This document shows positions 25,700 through 34,313 of a stretch of 64,000 nucleotides of DNA, one piece after another (the first letter of the stretch is position 1; each line of letters starts with the position of its first letter). The DNA is from Streptosporangium sandarakinum. Lineage in GTDB: Bacteria > Actinomycetota > Actinomycetes > Streptosporangiales > Streptosporangiaceae. The translations under genes and the position numbers were made by a program. The notes under the pieces were generated by a model. The model did no database searches, was not told the origin of the DNA, and was given only the letters and a program-made list of their open reading frames with translations. The stretch spans positions 3,224,001 through 3,288,000 of the forward strand of contig NZ_JACCCO010000001.1 of NCBI RefSeq assembly GCF_013409935.1, in the 5' to 3' direction.

Positions 25700-27193
25700 T
25701 CAGCCGCCGCGGCGCGCGCAGAGCAGGTAGGCGGCCAGGGCCGCCGCGCCGGTCAGCGCCTGCGCCACCAGGAACGCGCCCGGCCCGGCGGAGCCGCCGG
25801 TCAGCGCCAGCGCCAGGGGCAGGCACCCGGCCACGGCCAGGTCGGCGCCGGTCAGGCCCCACATCACCGGTCCCGTGGGGACCGCGCCGCCGCCGGTGTC
25901 GATCACCGGCATCGAGTGGTCGACCGGCCGCCTGCGGGCCATCCGCAGCGCGGCCGCGGCCAGGGCGGGCGCCGCCGCCACGCCCAGGAGCAACCACGGG
26001 CCCGCCGGGAGCGCGCCCGCCAGCGTCAGCCCGCCCAGGGCCACGGCCAGCCAGGCCGCGCCCAGCAGCGCCGGGAGCAGCGCCCTGGCCGCCAGGACCG
26101 AGCGGAACCCCGCGCCGAGGAGCCGGGCGAGGGCGGGGTCGTCGCCGTCGCGGCGCGCACCGGAGACGCCGGACGCCGCGGCGGCCAGCCCGCCGGCGAG
26201 CACCGCCGCCGCGGTCAGCGGGGTGAGCCCGCCGGACGCCCGCGCGACCAGGGCCGGCAGTACGGCGACGCCGAACAGTACGGCGAGCCGTCCCGGCCGC
26301 CGGGCGAGCCTGCGCCAGTCGTGCCACGCCGTCGCCAGCGGGGCGGGCAGTGACGGCCACGGCCGGGACCGCAGGCGGCGCCCGCGCCAGTGGGCCTCCT
26401 CGGCGATCTCGGCCAGCACGCTGGGGTCCAGACCGGTCGCCGCCCGCGTCACGTGTCCGGTCCGGGTGGAGGCCCCGAGCATGGCCCTCGCGGGCATCGC
26501 CGCCGTCGCCGCGCGGGCCCGCCGTACGAGCAGCGCGGCCACGGCGGCGGATACCGCGGCGAGGGCCGCGCCGTACGCCGGGGGAGCGGAGGAGGCGGCG
26601 AGCAGCCACCGCCCCGCGCCGCCGAGCAGCGCGACCGCCGCGGCGGCGACCACCGTCACGGCGACGGCGGCCTGCAGCCATGAGTCCCACGTCTGCGACG
26701 CCTGGGCCGTGACGGCCGCGGCCATGCCCGCCGCGCTCGCCGTGAGACCGAGCGCCACCGCCACGGCCAGCCGTACCACCGTCTGGTCGGGCGCCCCGAG
26801 CACGGCGAGCGCGACCACCCCCAGCGTGATCCCGACCGGCACGCAGACCAGCGCGAGGATCCGCGTCGTCCGCCCCAGCAGGGCCCGCCGGTCCAGCGGG
26901 GACAGCAGCAGCCAGGAGGCGTCCGGGGCGGGCAGGGCGACGGGACCGGCGGCGCGGGCCAGGGCGAGGAGCCCGGCGTAGGCCAGCAGGACCAGGGCGA
27001 TCCCGGCCGCCGCCCGCGACGGGTCGCGCGGGTCGCCGAACGCGGCCAGCGCGGAGGAGAGGGGCTCGGCGAGGACGGCGATGATCATCACCAGCCCGAA
27101 CCCGGCAACGTAGCGGTCCGACCAGCTCATCCGTCCGCGCCGGGGACGGGCGAGCGCGCGCACGGCCCGGACCGCGGCGGCGCCCTCGCTCAT
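25700..27193 (-). CDS. ABC exporter membrane subunit (DUF6297-like)
   Basis: A 497-residue protein with about twelve hydrophobic segments, extremely rich in Ala and Leu. It resembles the actinobacterial DUF6297 membrane proteins that pair with a stand-alone ATPase. Two charged interruptions (around 30-60 with DPRDPSRA, and around 245-290 with EIAEEAHWRGRRLRSRPW) separate the membrane bundles. Its start overlaps the stop of the ATPase gene by 4 bases (27190-27193), so the two are translationally coupled and surely form one transporter. The substrate is unknown. It ends convergent with the helicase gene, about 50 bases from its stop. Confidence 0.72.
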   Translation of the reverse strand: MSEGAAAVRAVRALARPRRGRMSWSDRYVAGFGLVMIIAVLAEPLSSALAAFGDPRDPSRAAAGIALVLLAYAGLLALARAAGPVALPAPDASWLLLSPLDRRALLGRTTRILALVCVPVGITLGVVALAVLGAPDQTVVRLAVAVALGLTASAAGMAAAVTAQASQTWDSWLQAAVAVTVVAAAAVALLGGAGRWLLAASSAPPAYGAALAAVSAAVAALLVRRARAATAAMPARAMLGASTRTGHVTRAATGLDPSVLAEIAEEAHWRGRRLRSRPWPSLPAPLATAWHDWRRLARRPGRLAVLFGVAVLPALVARASGGLTPLTAAAVLAGGLAAAASGVSGARRDGDDPALARLLGAGFRSVLAARALLPALLGAAWLAVALGGLTLAGALPAGPWLLLGVAAAPALAAAALRMARRRPVDHSMPVIDTGGGAVPTGPVMWGLTGADLAVAGCLPLALALTGGSAGPGAFLVAQALTGAAALAAYLLCARRGG

Positions 27194-27921
27194 CGGGCAC
27201 TCCTCGTCGCGCGGCCGCCCGCCGTACCGGCGTTACGGCGGGCGGCCCGGCGTCCGGGTTTCCCGCGGCCGGCCGAGCCGGTCGCCGGGCCGTCCGCCGG
27301 GGCGTCGGTCAGCTCGACGCGGCGGGCTCCGGCGGCCTCGGCGAGCCCGGGGTCGTGGGTGGCCGCGACCACCGTCCGCCCCTCGGCCGCGTAGCCGGCC
27401 AGGAGGGCCGCCAGGCGCTCGCGGAAGTCGGCGTCGAGCCCGCGCTCCGGCTCGTCGAGCAGCAGCAGCCGGCTCGGCCGGAGCAGCGCCGCGGCGAGGG
27501 AGAGCCGCTGACGCTGGCCGGTGGACAGGTTCTGCGGCACCGCGTCGGCGCGGTCACGCAGGCCGAAGGTCTCCAGCGCCTCCCCGGCGTCCATCCGCGG
27601 GGCGGGATGGACCGCGCGCACCAACTCCAGGTGCTCCCGCACGGTCAGGCCGGGGTACCACGCCGGTTCGTCGGCGACCAGCACCACATCGCGCCAGAAC
27701 GCCGGGGTGTCGCGGGGCGGGCCACCGAGGACGGTGATCTCCCCCTCGTCGGGGGACTGCAGGCCGGCCAGGCAGCGCAGCAGGGTCGATTTGCCCACGC
27801 CGTTCGGCCCCGTCACGGCGACGATCTCCCCCGCCGCGGCCGTCAGCCCGATGCCGCGCAGGACCGGATTCCCGCCGAGGCCCACCCGCAGGCCGCGGAG
27901 CATGATGATCGTTTCAGTCAC
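27190..27921 (-). CDS. ABC transporter ATP-binding protein
   Basis: A 243-residue ATPase subunit. Walker A is GPNGVGKST, the Q-loop region precedes WRDVVLVADEP, the signature is NLSTGQRQRLSLAAALL (STGQ in place of the common SGGQ), Walker B is LLLLDEPERGLD and the switch histidine is in ATHDPGL. The last 35 residues are basic and low-complexity. It powers the DUF6297-like membrane protein encoded directly downstream with a 4-base overlap. With no substrate-binding protein nearby, an exporter is more likely than an importer. A fitting start is ATG 27921; an in-frame ATG two codons shorter ranges is possible but has no better ribosome-binding site. Confidence 0.9.
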   Translation of the reverse strand: MTETIIMLRGLRVGLGGNPVLRGIGLTAAAGEIVAVTGPNGVGKSTLLRCLAGLQSPDEGEITVLGGPPRDTPAFWRDVVLVADEPAWYPGLTVREHLELVRAVHPAPRMDAGEALETFGLRDRADAVPQNLSTGQRQRLSLAAALLRPSRLLLLDEPERGLDADFRERLAALLAGYAAEGRTVVAATHDPGLAEAAGARRVELTDAPADGPATGSAGRGKPGRRAARRNAGTAGGRATRSAR

Positions 27922-28081
27922 CGTTCGACCCTAGCCAGGGACGGGGTACGGCGCGCTCCGGCCGATGGGCGCCTCGGTCTGCGCGGTGGACGCACGCCAG
28001 GGTGGGACGGGCGGCACGGCCTCGGCTCGTACGGGCGCCGACCCCGGCCTCGGCCCCGCGGCCCGGACGGAGGGCTCGGAC

Positions 28082-28537
28082 TCAGTCCCCGCGGCCCGGA
28101 CGGCGGACGAGGGTGGCCAGCAGGAGGACGACGGCGGTCTGGGCGAGCGCGCCCGAGGCGAAGGGCGGCGCGGGCCCCACCGTCTTGCTCACGGCGTACC
28201 ACCAGCGGGTGAGCGGCGGAATGCTCTCCCAGGTCGCGGCGTACCGCTGGTCGAGGAAACCCGCGTCGTAGTCGGCCGTGACGTGGAGGTAGACGCCGAG
28301 CGCCGCCACCACCAGCACGACCACCGAGAGCACCTGGACCACGGCGACCGCCCACCGGGAGTCGCGGAGGGCGGCGATCACCGCTCCCGCAGCCAGGAGG
28401 ACCAGCGCTCCCCAGGGAGGGAGCTGGTTCCACGCCTGCCAGTGCCGCTCGGCGGCGAGTTCGGCGCCGGTGCCGAGGACGCTCACCGCGACCAGGGCGA
28501 GGAGGCCGGGGCGCAGCCAGGCGGAGCGGTCGTTCAA
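28082..28537 (-). CDS. small integral membrane protein, TTG start
   Basis: A 151-residue protein with four predicted membrane helices, at about 8-25, 38-55, 60-85 and 125-145. I do not recognise a family. The start is inferred as TTG at 28537: its bases overlap the TGA stop of the upstream lipoprotein gene (TTGA), a typical translational-coupling arrangement, and the hydrophobic part starts right after. The frame is open further upstream but that would overlap the lipoprotein gene deeply. The long loop between helices 3 and 4 (ADYDAGFLDQRYAATWESIPPLTRWWYAV) is likely outside the cell. Being coupled to a lipoprotein, it may act with it at the cell surface. Confidence 0.6.
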   Translation of the reverse strand: MNDRSAWLRPGLLALVAVSVLGTGAELAAERHWQAWNQLPPWGALVLLAAGAVIAALRDSRWAVAVVQVLSVVVLVVAALGVYLHVTADYDAGFLDQRYAATWESIPPLTRWWYAVSKTVGPAPPFASGALAQTAVVLLLATLVRRPGRGD

Positions 28538-28956
28538 GGCTGGAGCACTGAGATGATCTTGTCGATCGTGTCCTGGCCGGGGTTGTACTTGGCCAGTTCC
28601 TCGCGGAGCTTCGTGAGGCTGCGGTCGTCGGCGGGGTACGGCCGGTACTCCACGACCTCCTTCGCCCACCGTTCGGCGTTGGGCACCCCGGCGTCCCGGA
28701 GCGCGGTGGCGATCTGGCTCTCACTGGCGGTGTTCGCCGACACCTTGGCGAGCTGCGAGGTCGGGGCACCGCCGGGCGCCCCGCCGGGGGCGGAGGGGCC
28801 GCCGGGCGGGGAGGTGGCCGCGGGGGAGTTCGTGCCGCTGCCGGTCGTGGCGGGGGCGGAGGCGGTGGGACCGCCCGGCTGCCCCCCGCCGCACCCCACG
28901 AGGGTGACCAGGGCGGCGAGCGCCACCGTGACCCAGGTCGTTCTTCCGATCCTCAT
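28534..28956 (-). CDS. lipoprotein with helix-hairpin-helix-like C-terminal domain
   Basis: A 140-residue lipoprotein. After a short basic N-terminus and a hydrophobic core comes the lipobox LVGC, followed by a Gly/Pro/Ser/Thr-rich linker of about 45 residues. The C-terminal 70 residues (SANTASESQIATALRDAGV, then ERWAKEVVEYRPYP) resemble the helix-hairpin-helix repeat of ComEA-type proteins, where NTAS motifs are common; DNA or protein binding is only a suggestion. I chose ATG 28956 because GGGGGG lies 5 bases upstream; ATG 28977 is an alternative. The gene overlaps the start of the small membrane protein that follows. Confidence 0.68.
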   Translation of the reverse strand: MRIGRTTWVTVALAALVTLVGCGGGQPGGPTASAPATTGSGTNSPAATSPPGGPSAPGGAPGGAPTSQLAKVSANTASESQIATALRDAGVPNAERWAKEVVEYRPYPADDRSLTKLREELAKYNPGQDTIDKIISVLQP

Positions 28957-29190
28957 GCGAAGCCCCCCGCGCCTCATGTGAAGTCCCCGTGCGATGCCGG
29001 TGCCGTGTCAATCGTGAGATTGCCGGTGCCGGATCCGGAGAATCTTCGCGAAGCGCCAAGAGCGTCTGAGGAAGTGGTCATCCGCCCAGGCCGACCGGGT
29101 GCCGGGGTGCGTGCCGGGCCGGCCGGCCGGAACCGCCTCGCGCCACCCGAAACCGTCCGGGACCGCGCCGGGCCCCGGTGTCCCCGGCGG

Positions 29191-30030
29191 CTAGTCCAGG
29201 CCCACGGCGGCGGCGCTGGCGTCCCAGAGGGCGCGGGCCAGCTCCGGGTCGCTCATCCCCCGGGGGACGGCGGCGGGGGCGCGGTCGGCGAAGTAGCGGC
29301 CCGGGTGGTCGGCGCCGTCCGGGTGGGTGGCGAGGTGGACCATCGTGCTCGCGCCCTCCTCCGCCGTCTGCCCCATGCCCGGGATGTGCTTCACCATCCA
29401 CATCAGGAACGTCCCCGGGGCGAACCCCGTCCTGATCACGCCGGGGTGGAAGCAGGTGGCGCTCACCCCGGTCCCCGCCAGCCGCCGGGCCAGCTCCACG
29501 GTGAACAGCGCGTTGGCCTGCTTGGAGTCGCCGTACTGCAGCCAGCCGCTCCACTTCCGCCGCTCGCGGTCGAGGTCGGCGGGGTCCAGGCGGCCCGACT
29601 TGCCCGCCCGGGACGAGGTGGTGATCACCCGGCCGGCCACCCGGTCCAGCAGCAGGTTCGTCAGCAGGAAGGGCGACAGGTGGTTGACCTGCATCATCGT
29701 CTCGTGACCGTCGCGGGTGAGCCTCCGCTGCGTGGTCATCACGCCCGCGTTGTTGATCAGAACGTCGATGCGCGGGTAGCGTGAGCGCAGCTCCGCCGCG
29801 AGCGCCCGCACGTCGTCGAACGACGCGTAGTCGCACGTCAGCGTGTCCGGCGCGGCGCCGGAGCCGGCATCCGGGCCGGAGGCGGCGGTCGCCTCGGCCA
29901 CCCGGCCGGCCACCTCGGCCAGCCGTCCGGCGTCGCGGCCGACCAGGACGAGCCGGTGGCCGCGGCGGGCCAGTTCCACCGCGGCGGCCGCGCCGATTCC
30001 GGCACTGGCCCCGGTAATCACACTAATCAT
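29191..30030 (-). CDS. short-chain dehydrogenase/reductase (SDR)
   Basis: A 279-residue classical SDR oxidoreductase, cytoplasmic, using NAD(P)H. The cofactor-binding TGASAGIG begins at about residue 6, VGRDAGRL follows at the end of strand 2 (a basic residue that suggests NADP), NNAGVM marks strand 4, and the catalytic tyrosine and lysine are in YGDSKQAN. The long C-terminal part resembles the retinol-dehydrogenase/WWOX-like group. Substrate unknown. A GGAGG sequence upstream fixes ATG 30030. It is divergent from the first conservon, and the spacer of about 120 bases probably holds both promoters. Confidence 0.88.
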   Translation of the reverse strand: MISVITGASAGIGAAAAVELARRGHRLVLVGRDAGRLAEVAGRVAEATAASGPDAGSGAAPDTLTCDYASFDDVRALAAELRSRYPRIDVLINNAGVMTTQRRLTRDGHETMMQVNHLSPFLLTNLLLDRVAGRVITTSSRAGKSGRLDPADLDRERRKWSGWLQYGDSKQANALFTVELARRLAGTGVSATCFHPGVIRTGFAPGTFLMWMVKHIPGMGQTAEEGASTMVHLATHPDGADHPGRYFADRAPAAVPRGMSDPELARALWDASAAAVGLD

Positions 30031-30152
30031 CAGATCCTCCACTGCGCCGAAACCTTAATCGGTGCTAGTCTCCTGTGCGATCTTCCGGAGGCGCATTCCA
30101 TCCCCAAGCCGGTCACGAGCCTCCACATACTCACAGGTTGGGACGAGTGGGC

Positions 30153-32720
30153 ATGGGCTCTGGAAACCGATCCATTCGGTTCAGGATCGTCTTACTGCTG
30201 CTCCTGCCCCTGGTGTCGCTCAGCGCGCTGTGGGGGTTCGCCCTCAACCTGACCGTCGGCGACGGCACCGCCCTCCTGAGGTCCTACGACCTCTACCAGG
30301 GCGTCGGCGTGAGCTCCACCGAGCTGGGGCTCCAGATCCAGGCCGAGCGGACCCAGTCCTCGGTGGCGATCAGCTCCCGGGCCGTCACCGGCGTGACGGG
30401 CGAGCAGCGTGGCCGCACCGACCGGGCCGTGACGAGTTTCCGGGACGCGGTCCACGCCGCCGACCCCGGCGGCCCCGAGATGAGCGCCGCGCTCGACGGC
30501 GTGCTCCGGCAGCTCGACCGGCTCCACGGCATCCGCGCCGGCATCGACGGCGGGCGGCGGGACCGGCTGGACGCCCTGACGCAGTACAACCAGATCCTGG
30601 ACTCGATCTTCCTGCTGTACGACCAGCTCGTCGCCGTCCCGGAAGTCGGCATCTTCCGGCAGGCCGTCGCCCTGCAGTCGATGGGCAACGCCCGGGAGAT
30701 GATCGCCCGGGAGAACGCCCTGATCAGCGGCGCGCTGATCGACGAACGGCTGTCCCGCCAGGAGCGGGAGGTCTTCGGTGAGTACGCCGCCACCCGCCGG
30801 TTCCTGCACTCGCGCGGCCTGGCGGCCCTGGACGGCGAGCTGGCCGGGCCGTACCGCGACGTCTTCGGATCCGCGGCCTTCAAGAAGTTCACCGAGCTGG
30901 AGACGGCCGTCATCACGGCCCCCGACGACCTGCTCCCCGCCGAGCTGGGCGCCTGGAAGACGACCGTCGACGGCCTGTCGACCTCGCTCGACCGGCTCGG
31001 CGCCTCCGCCTCCACCGTGCTGTCCGACCGCTCCGAGTCGGTGGCCACGGGCATTCTGACCCGGATCGCGATCGCCGGCGGCGTCGGCCTGCTCGCGGTG
31101 GTCGCCTCCATCGTCATCTCGGTCCGCTTCGGCCGCCGGCTGTCCGGCGAGCTGGCCGGGCTGCGGTCGGCCGCGCTCGACCTGGCGGACGTGCGGCTCC
31201 CGCGTCTCGTGGAGCGGCTGCGGCTCGGTGAGAAGGTGGACGTGCGCGCCGAGGCCCCGGCGATGGAGATCGCCGGCGGCTCGGCCGAGGTCCGCGACGT
31301 GGCCCACGCGTTCGACTCGGTACGGCGCACCGCCGTCGAGGCCGCCGTCGGCCAGGCCGACCTGCGCCGCGGCGTCAGCCAGGTCTTCGTGAACCTCGCC
31401 CGCCGCAAGCAGGGGCTGCTGCACCGCCAGCTCACCCTGCTGGACGGCATGCAGCGCCGGACGAACGACCCCGACGCCCTTGAGGGCCTGTTCCGGCTGG
31501 ACCACCTGACCACCCGCATGAGGCGGCACGCCGAGAGCCTGATCATCCTGTCCGGCGCCGCGCCGGGCCGGGCCTGGCGCAACCCGGTGCCGGTGCTCGA
31601 CGTCGTCCGGGCCGCCCTGGCCGAGGTCGAGGACTACCGGCGGGTCAAGGTGGCGCCGATGCCCGCCGCCGCGGTCGACGGGGCCGCGGTGGCCGACCTC
31701 ACGCACCTGCTCGCCGAGCTGATCGAGAACGCCACGGTGTACTCGCCGCCGCAGACCTCGGTGACCGTGCGCGGCGACGTGGTGGCCAACGGGTTCACCG
31801 TCGAGGTGGAGGACCGCGGCCTGGGGCTCAGCGCCACGGAGTACGCGATGATCAACGAGCGGCTGGCCACCCCGCCGGAGTTCGACCTGGCCGACAGCGA
31901 CCGGCTCGGCCTGTTCGTGGTGGGCCAGCTCGCCGCCAGGCACGGCGTCCAGGTCACTCTGCGCAGCTCGCCGTTCGGCGGCACCACGGCCATCGTGCTC
32001 ATCCCCCGGGCGGTGCTCGCCGAGACCGGCCCGCCGCTCGCCCCCGCCGTCCCGCGACGGCCCGAGGCGCCCGCGGGCGACGCCCCCCGAGCCGTCGCGC
32101 CGTCCCCGCTCACCGCGGCGGGCGGCACCCGCCAGAACGGCGGCCGTCCGAACGGCTCGCGGTCGAACGGAGGCCGTCAGAACGGCGGCCTGCCCCGGCG
32201 GACGAGGACGACGCCCAAGCCCGGCGGCGCCCCCGGTGACGTTCCGGCCGGGCGACCGCCCCTCGCCGCGCCGACGCTCACCGTGGTGCCCGGGCCGTCG
32301 TCACCGGAGACGGCTCCCGGGAAGGACCGCGACACGGCCCCCGACGAGGCTTCCGGGAAGAACCGTGAGGCGGTCCGGCAGGCCGGCGAGGAGCACGCGG
32401 GGCGGGCCACCGGCGTGGCGGCCCCCGACAAGGCCGCCACCGCGGGGAACGCCGTGGAGAGCACCGCGGAGACCACCGGCCCCCGGGATCTGCCCCGCCG
32501 GGTCCGGCAGGCCAGCCTCGTGCCGCAGCTCCGGCAGGAGGCGACGGCTCCGGCCGGGCAGGCGCCCGCCGCGCCGGAGCCCGAACCGGACCCGCCCGCC
32601 GAAGGCCGCTCGCCCGACGAGGTGCGGGCCCTGTTCTCCGCCTTCCAGGCGGGCACACGACGGGCACGCGAGGAGAACGAAGACTTGGCACACCACACGA
32701 CAGCCGACAAGAGGGACTGA
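30153..32720 (+). CDS. cvnA: conservon sensor-like histidine kinase CvnA (first conservon)
   Basis: An 855-residue membrane sensor. A first helix (about 8-27) is followed by an extracytoplasmic region of the nitrate/nitrite-sensing type, a second helix near 310-330, a HAMP-like stretch, a coiled region and an ATPase domain with N box ELIENATVYSPP, G1 VEDRGLGLS and G2 LGLFVVGQLAARHG. No clear phospho-accepting H box is visible, as usual in CvnA. The last 250 residues are low-complexity, with N-G-G repeats near 32130-32200 and a charged tail. In known conservons CvnA works with CvnB, C and D in a membrane complex similar to a eukaryotic G-protein receptor. Start: ATG 30153. The stop overlaps the cvnB start by one base. 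Confidence 0.85.
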   Translation: MGSGNRSIRFRIVLLLLLPLVSLSALWGFALNLTVGDGTALLRSYDLYQGVGVSSTELGLQIQAERTQSSVAISSRAVTGVTGEQRGRTDRAVTSFRDAVHAADPGGPEMSAALDGVLRQLDRLHGIRAGIDGGRRDRLDALTQYNQILDSIFLLYDQLVAVPEVGIFRQAVALQSMGNAREMIARENALISGALIDERLSRQEREVFGEYAATRRFLHSRGLAALDGELAGPYRDVFGSAAFKKFTELETAVITAPDDLLPAELGAWKTTVDGLSTSLDRLGASASTVLSDRSESVATGILTRIAIAGGVGLLAVVASIVISVRFGRRLSGELAGLRSAALDLADVRLPRLVERLRLGEKVDVRAEAPAMEIAGGSAEVRDVAHAFDSVRRTAVEAAVGQADLRRGVSQVFVNLARRKQGLLHRQLTLLDGMQRRTNDPDALEGLFRLDHLTTRMRRHAESLIILSGAAPGRAWRNPVPVLDVVRAALAEVEDYRRVKVAPMPAAAVDGAAVADLTHLLAELIENATVYSPPQTSVTVRGDVVANGFTVEVEDRGLGLSATEYAMINERLATPPEFDLADSDRLGLFVVGQLAARHGVQVTLRSSPFGGTTAIVLIPRAVLAETGPPLAPAVPRRPEAPAGDAPRAVAPSPLTAAGGTRQNGGRPNGSRSNGGRQNGGLPRRTRTTPKPGGAPGDVPAGRPPLAAPTLTVVPGPSSPETAPGKDRDTAPDEASGKNREAVRQAGEEHAGRATGVAAPDKAATAGNAVESTAETTGPRDLPRRVRQASLVPQLRQEATAPAGQAPAAPEPEPDPPAEGRSPDEVRALFSAFQAGTRRAREENEDLAHHTTADKRD

Positions 32721-33127
32721 TGACCGGGAAGTTCACCAACACCGGCGAGTTGAACTGGCTCCTCGACGATCTGACGAGCCGGGTGGCCGCGGTGCGCCAA
32801 GCTGTGATCCTGTCCACCGACGGCCTGGCGGTGGGCTCCTCCAAGGGCCTCAGCCGGGAGGACGCCGAGCACCTGTCGGCGGTCGCCGCCGGGTTCCAGA
32901 GCCTGGCGCGCGGGGCCGGCCGCCACTTCGGCGGGGGCGAGGTGCGCCAGACCATCGTGGAGATGGAGTCGGCGTTCCTGTTCGTCACCGCCGCCGGGCA
33001 GGGCACGTGCCTCGCCGTGCTGAGCAACTCCGACGCCGACGTCGGCCACATCGCCTACGAGATGGCGATGCTGGTCAAGCGGGTCGGCCCGCACATCTCC
33101 ACGCTCCCGCGCCAAGGCCTCTCATGA
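32720..33127 (+). CDS. cvnB: roadblock/LC7-domain protein CvnB (first conservon)
   Basis: A 135-residue roadblock/LC7 protein (NWLLDDLTSRVAAVRQAVILSTDGLAVGSSKGLS, shown in part only by these landmarks: LDDLTSRV and LSTDGLAVG). Roadblock proteins act as regulators of small GTPases; in conservons CvnB binds the sensor and the GTPase CvnD. The length and the AVILSTDGL core are typical. Its start shares one base with the stop of cvnA, and its stop overlaps the next reading frame by ATGA, so the whole operon is translationally coupled. No deviation from the family is seen. Confidence 0.9.
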   Translation: MTGKFTNTGELNWLLDDLTSRVAAVRQAVILSTDGLAVGSSKGLSREDAEHLSAVAAGFQSLARGAGRHFGGGEVRQTIVEMESAFLFVTAAGQGTCLAVLSNSDADVGHIAYEMAMLVKRVGPHISTLPRQGLS

Positions 33128-33321
33128 GCGAGCGGGACACCGGGCGCGGCGTGCCGGGCGGTCGTCCCGCGACCCGCCTCCCGCGCGGCCGCCGCGCGGC
33201 ACGCGCGCCGTACGGCCGGCCGGTGACCCGCGGTCCGTACGGCCGCCACGCGGTCGGTACGGCGTACGGCCTGTCCGCCGCCCACGCGCCGTACGGGGGC
33301 GGAGGGGAGCGGCCGTCATGA
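33124..33321 (+). CDS. small coupled reading frame between cvnB and cvnC (uncertain)
   Basis: A 65-codon frame that starts in ATGA with the cvnB stop and stops in ATGA with the cvnC start, so it fills the gap exactly and would keep ribosomes coupled. The predicted peptide is Arg/Gly/Ala/Pro-rich with repeated A-P-Y-G and G-P-Y-G steps, because the DNA carries repeated CCGTACGGCCGG-like units. In other conservons cvnB and cvnC are directly adjacent. It may be a real small protein, or an expansion of the intergenic GTACGG repeat that kept an open frame. Basic composition and no hydrophobic core argue against a stable fold. Confidence 0.4.
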   Translation: MSERDTGRGVPGGRPATRLPRGRRAARAPYGRPVTRGPYGRHAVGTAYGLSAAHAPYGGGGERPS

Positions 33322-33665
33322 CGCGGTGGATGGACGAGGAGGCCGGGCCCGTGGTCCGGCCGTACGCGCTGATCGGCGGCCGGACCCGGTCGTCCGGTGA
33401 CGCGCTGGACCTGGTCTCGATGATCACCGCCACGGGGACGGTCCCGCCCGGCGGGTTCGTCCCCGGCCCCGAGCAGGAACGGATCCTCTCCCTGGTCGCC
33501 ACGGCGACCTCGGTCGCCGACATCGCCTCCGACCTGGACCTGCCCCTCGGCGTGGTCCGTGTCCTCCTCGGCGACCTGCACGACCACAAGCTGATCTCGA
33601 TAGGGCGCGCCTCGGCGAGCGAGCGCATTCTCAAGGAAGTGATCAATGGACTTCGAGCCCTCTGA
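33318..33665 (+). CDS. cvnC: DUF742 protein CvnC (first conservon)
   Basis: A 115-residue DUF742 protein, the third component of conservons. WMDEEAGPVVRPYALIGGRT at the start is the family signature, and the rest forms a small winged-helix-like domain (DIASDLDLPLGVVRVLLGDL). The C-terminus reads KEVINGLRAL, matching the second conservon almost exactly. It overlaps the small frame before it by 4 bases and the GTPase gene after it by 20 bases. In the conservon model it joins CvnB and CvnD at the sensor. Confidence 0.88.
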   Translation: MTRWMDEEAGPVVRPYALIGGRTRSSGDALDLVSMITATGTVPPGGFVPGPEQERILSLVATATSVADIASDLDLPLGVVRVLLGDLHDHKLISIGRASASERILKEVINGLRAL

Positions 33666-34221
33666 CGAACCAGTCGCGCTCAAGATCCTCATCGCGGGCG
33701 GCTTCGGGGTGGGCAAGACGACGCTGGTCGGCTCGATCAGCGAGATCCGGCCGCTCCGGACCGAGGAGGTGCTCTCCGACCGCGGCATCGGCATCGACGA
33801 CGTCGAGGGCGTGGAGGGCAAGCACACCACCACGGTCGCGATGGACTTCGGCCGCATCACGATCCGGGAGGGCCTGGTCGTGTACCTGTTCGGCACCCCC
33901 GGGCAGGAGCGGTTCTGGTTCATGTGGGACGAGCTGTCCTACGGCGCGCTGGGCGCGGTGGTGCTCGCCGACACCCGGCGGCTGACCGACTGCTTCCCCT
34001 CGATCGACTACTTCGAGCAGCGGGGCACGCCGTTCATCGTGGCGGTCAACTGCTTCGACGGCGCCGAGCGGTACGAGGCCGACGAGGTGCGTTCCGCACT
34101 GGACCTCGACGAGGACGTGCCGGTGCTGCTGTGCGACGTACGGCGCCGCGCCTCGGCCAAGACGGTCCTGGTGACGCTCGTCGAGCACTCCCTGAAGGTG
34201 CTGACGGCCGGCCAGCACTGA
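33646..34221 (+). CDS. cvnD: small GTPase CvnD (first conservon)
   Basis: A 191-residue Ras-like GTPase. P-loop GGFGVGKT at about 18-25, switch region with TTTVAMDFGR, the G3 motif LFGTPGQERFWFMW, and a G4-like NCFDGA (VNCFDG in place of NKxD) are all visible; this is the usual pattern for conservon GTPases of the MglA-like bacterial branch. It is the output module of the complex. The gene overlaps cvnC by 20 bases and closes the first conservon. It is the only cvnD gene in the two convergent conservons here. Confidence 0.9.
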   Translation: MDFEPSDEPVALKILIAGGFGVGKTTLVGSISEIRPLRTEEVLSDRGIGIDDVEGVEGKHTTTVAMDFGRITIREGLVVYLFGTPGQERFWFMWDELSYGALGAVVLADTRRLTDCFPSIDYFEQRGTPFIVAVNCFDGAERYEADEVRSALDLDEDVPVLLCDVRRRASAKTVLVTLVEHSLKVLTAGQH

Positions 34222-34246
34222 CCGGCCCGCCGGCACGGACGAACTC

Positions 34247-34273
34247 GTGGCCCGCACTCCCGTCGCGGGCCAC
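34247..34273. terminator. bidirectional hairpin between the two conservons
   Basis: Perfect 9-base arms GTGGCCCGC (34247-34255) and GCGGGCCAC (34265-34273) with a 9-base loop, in the 92-base gap between the convergent cvnD1 and cvnC2 genes. No T-run. Confidence 0.65.
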
Positions 34274-34313
34274 CGCGTTCCTCCCGCCGTCCCCCACCAC
34301 GGCGGAAACGGGC

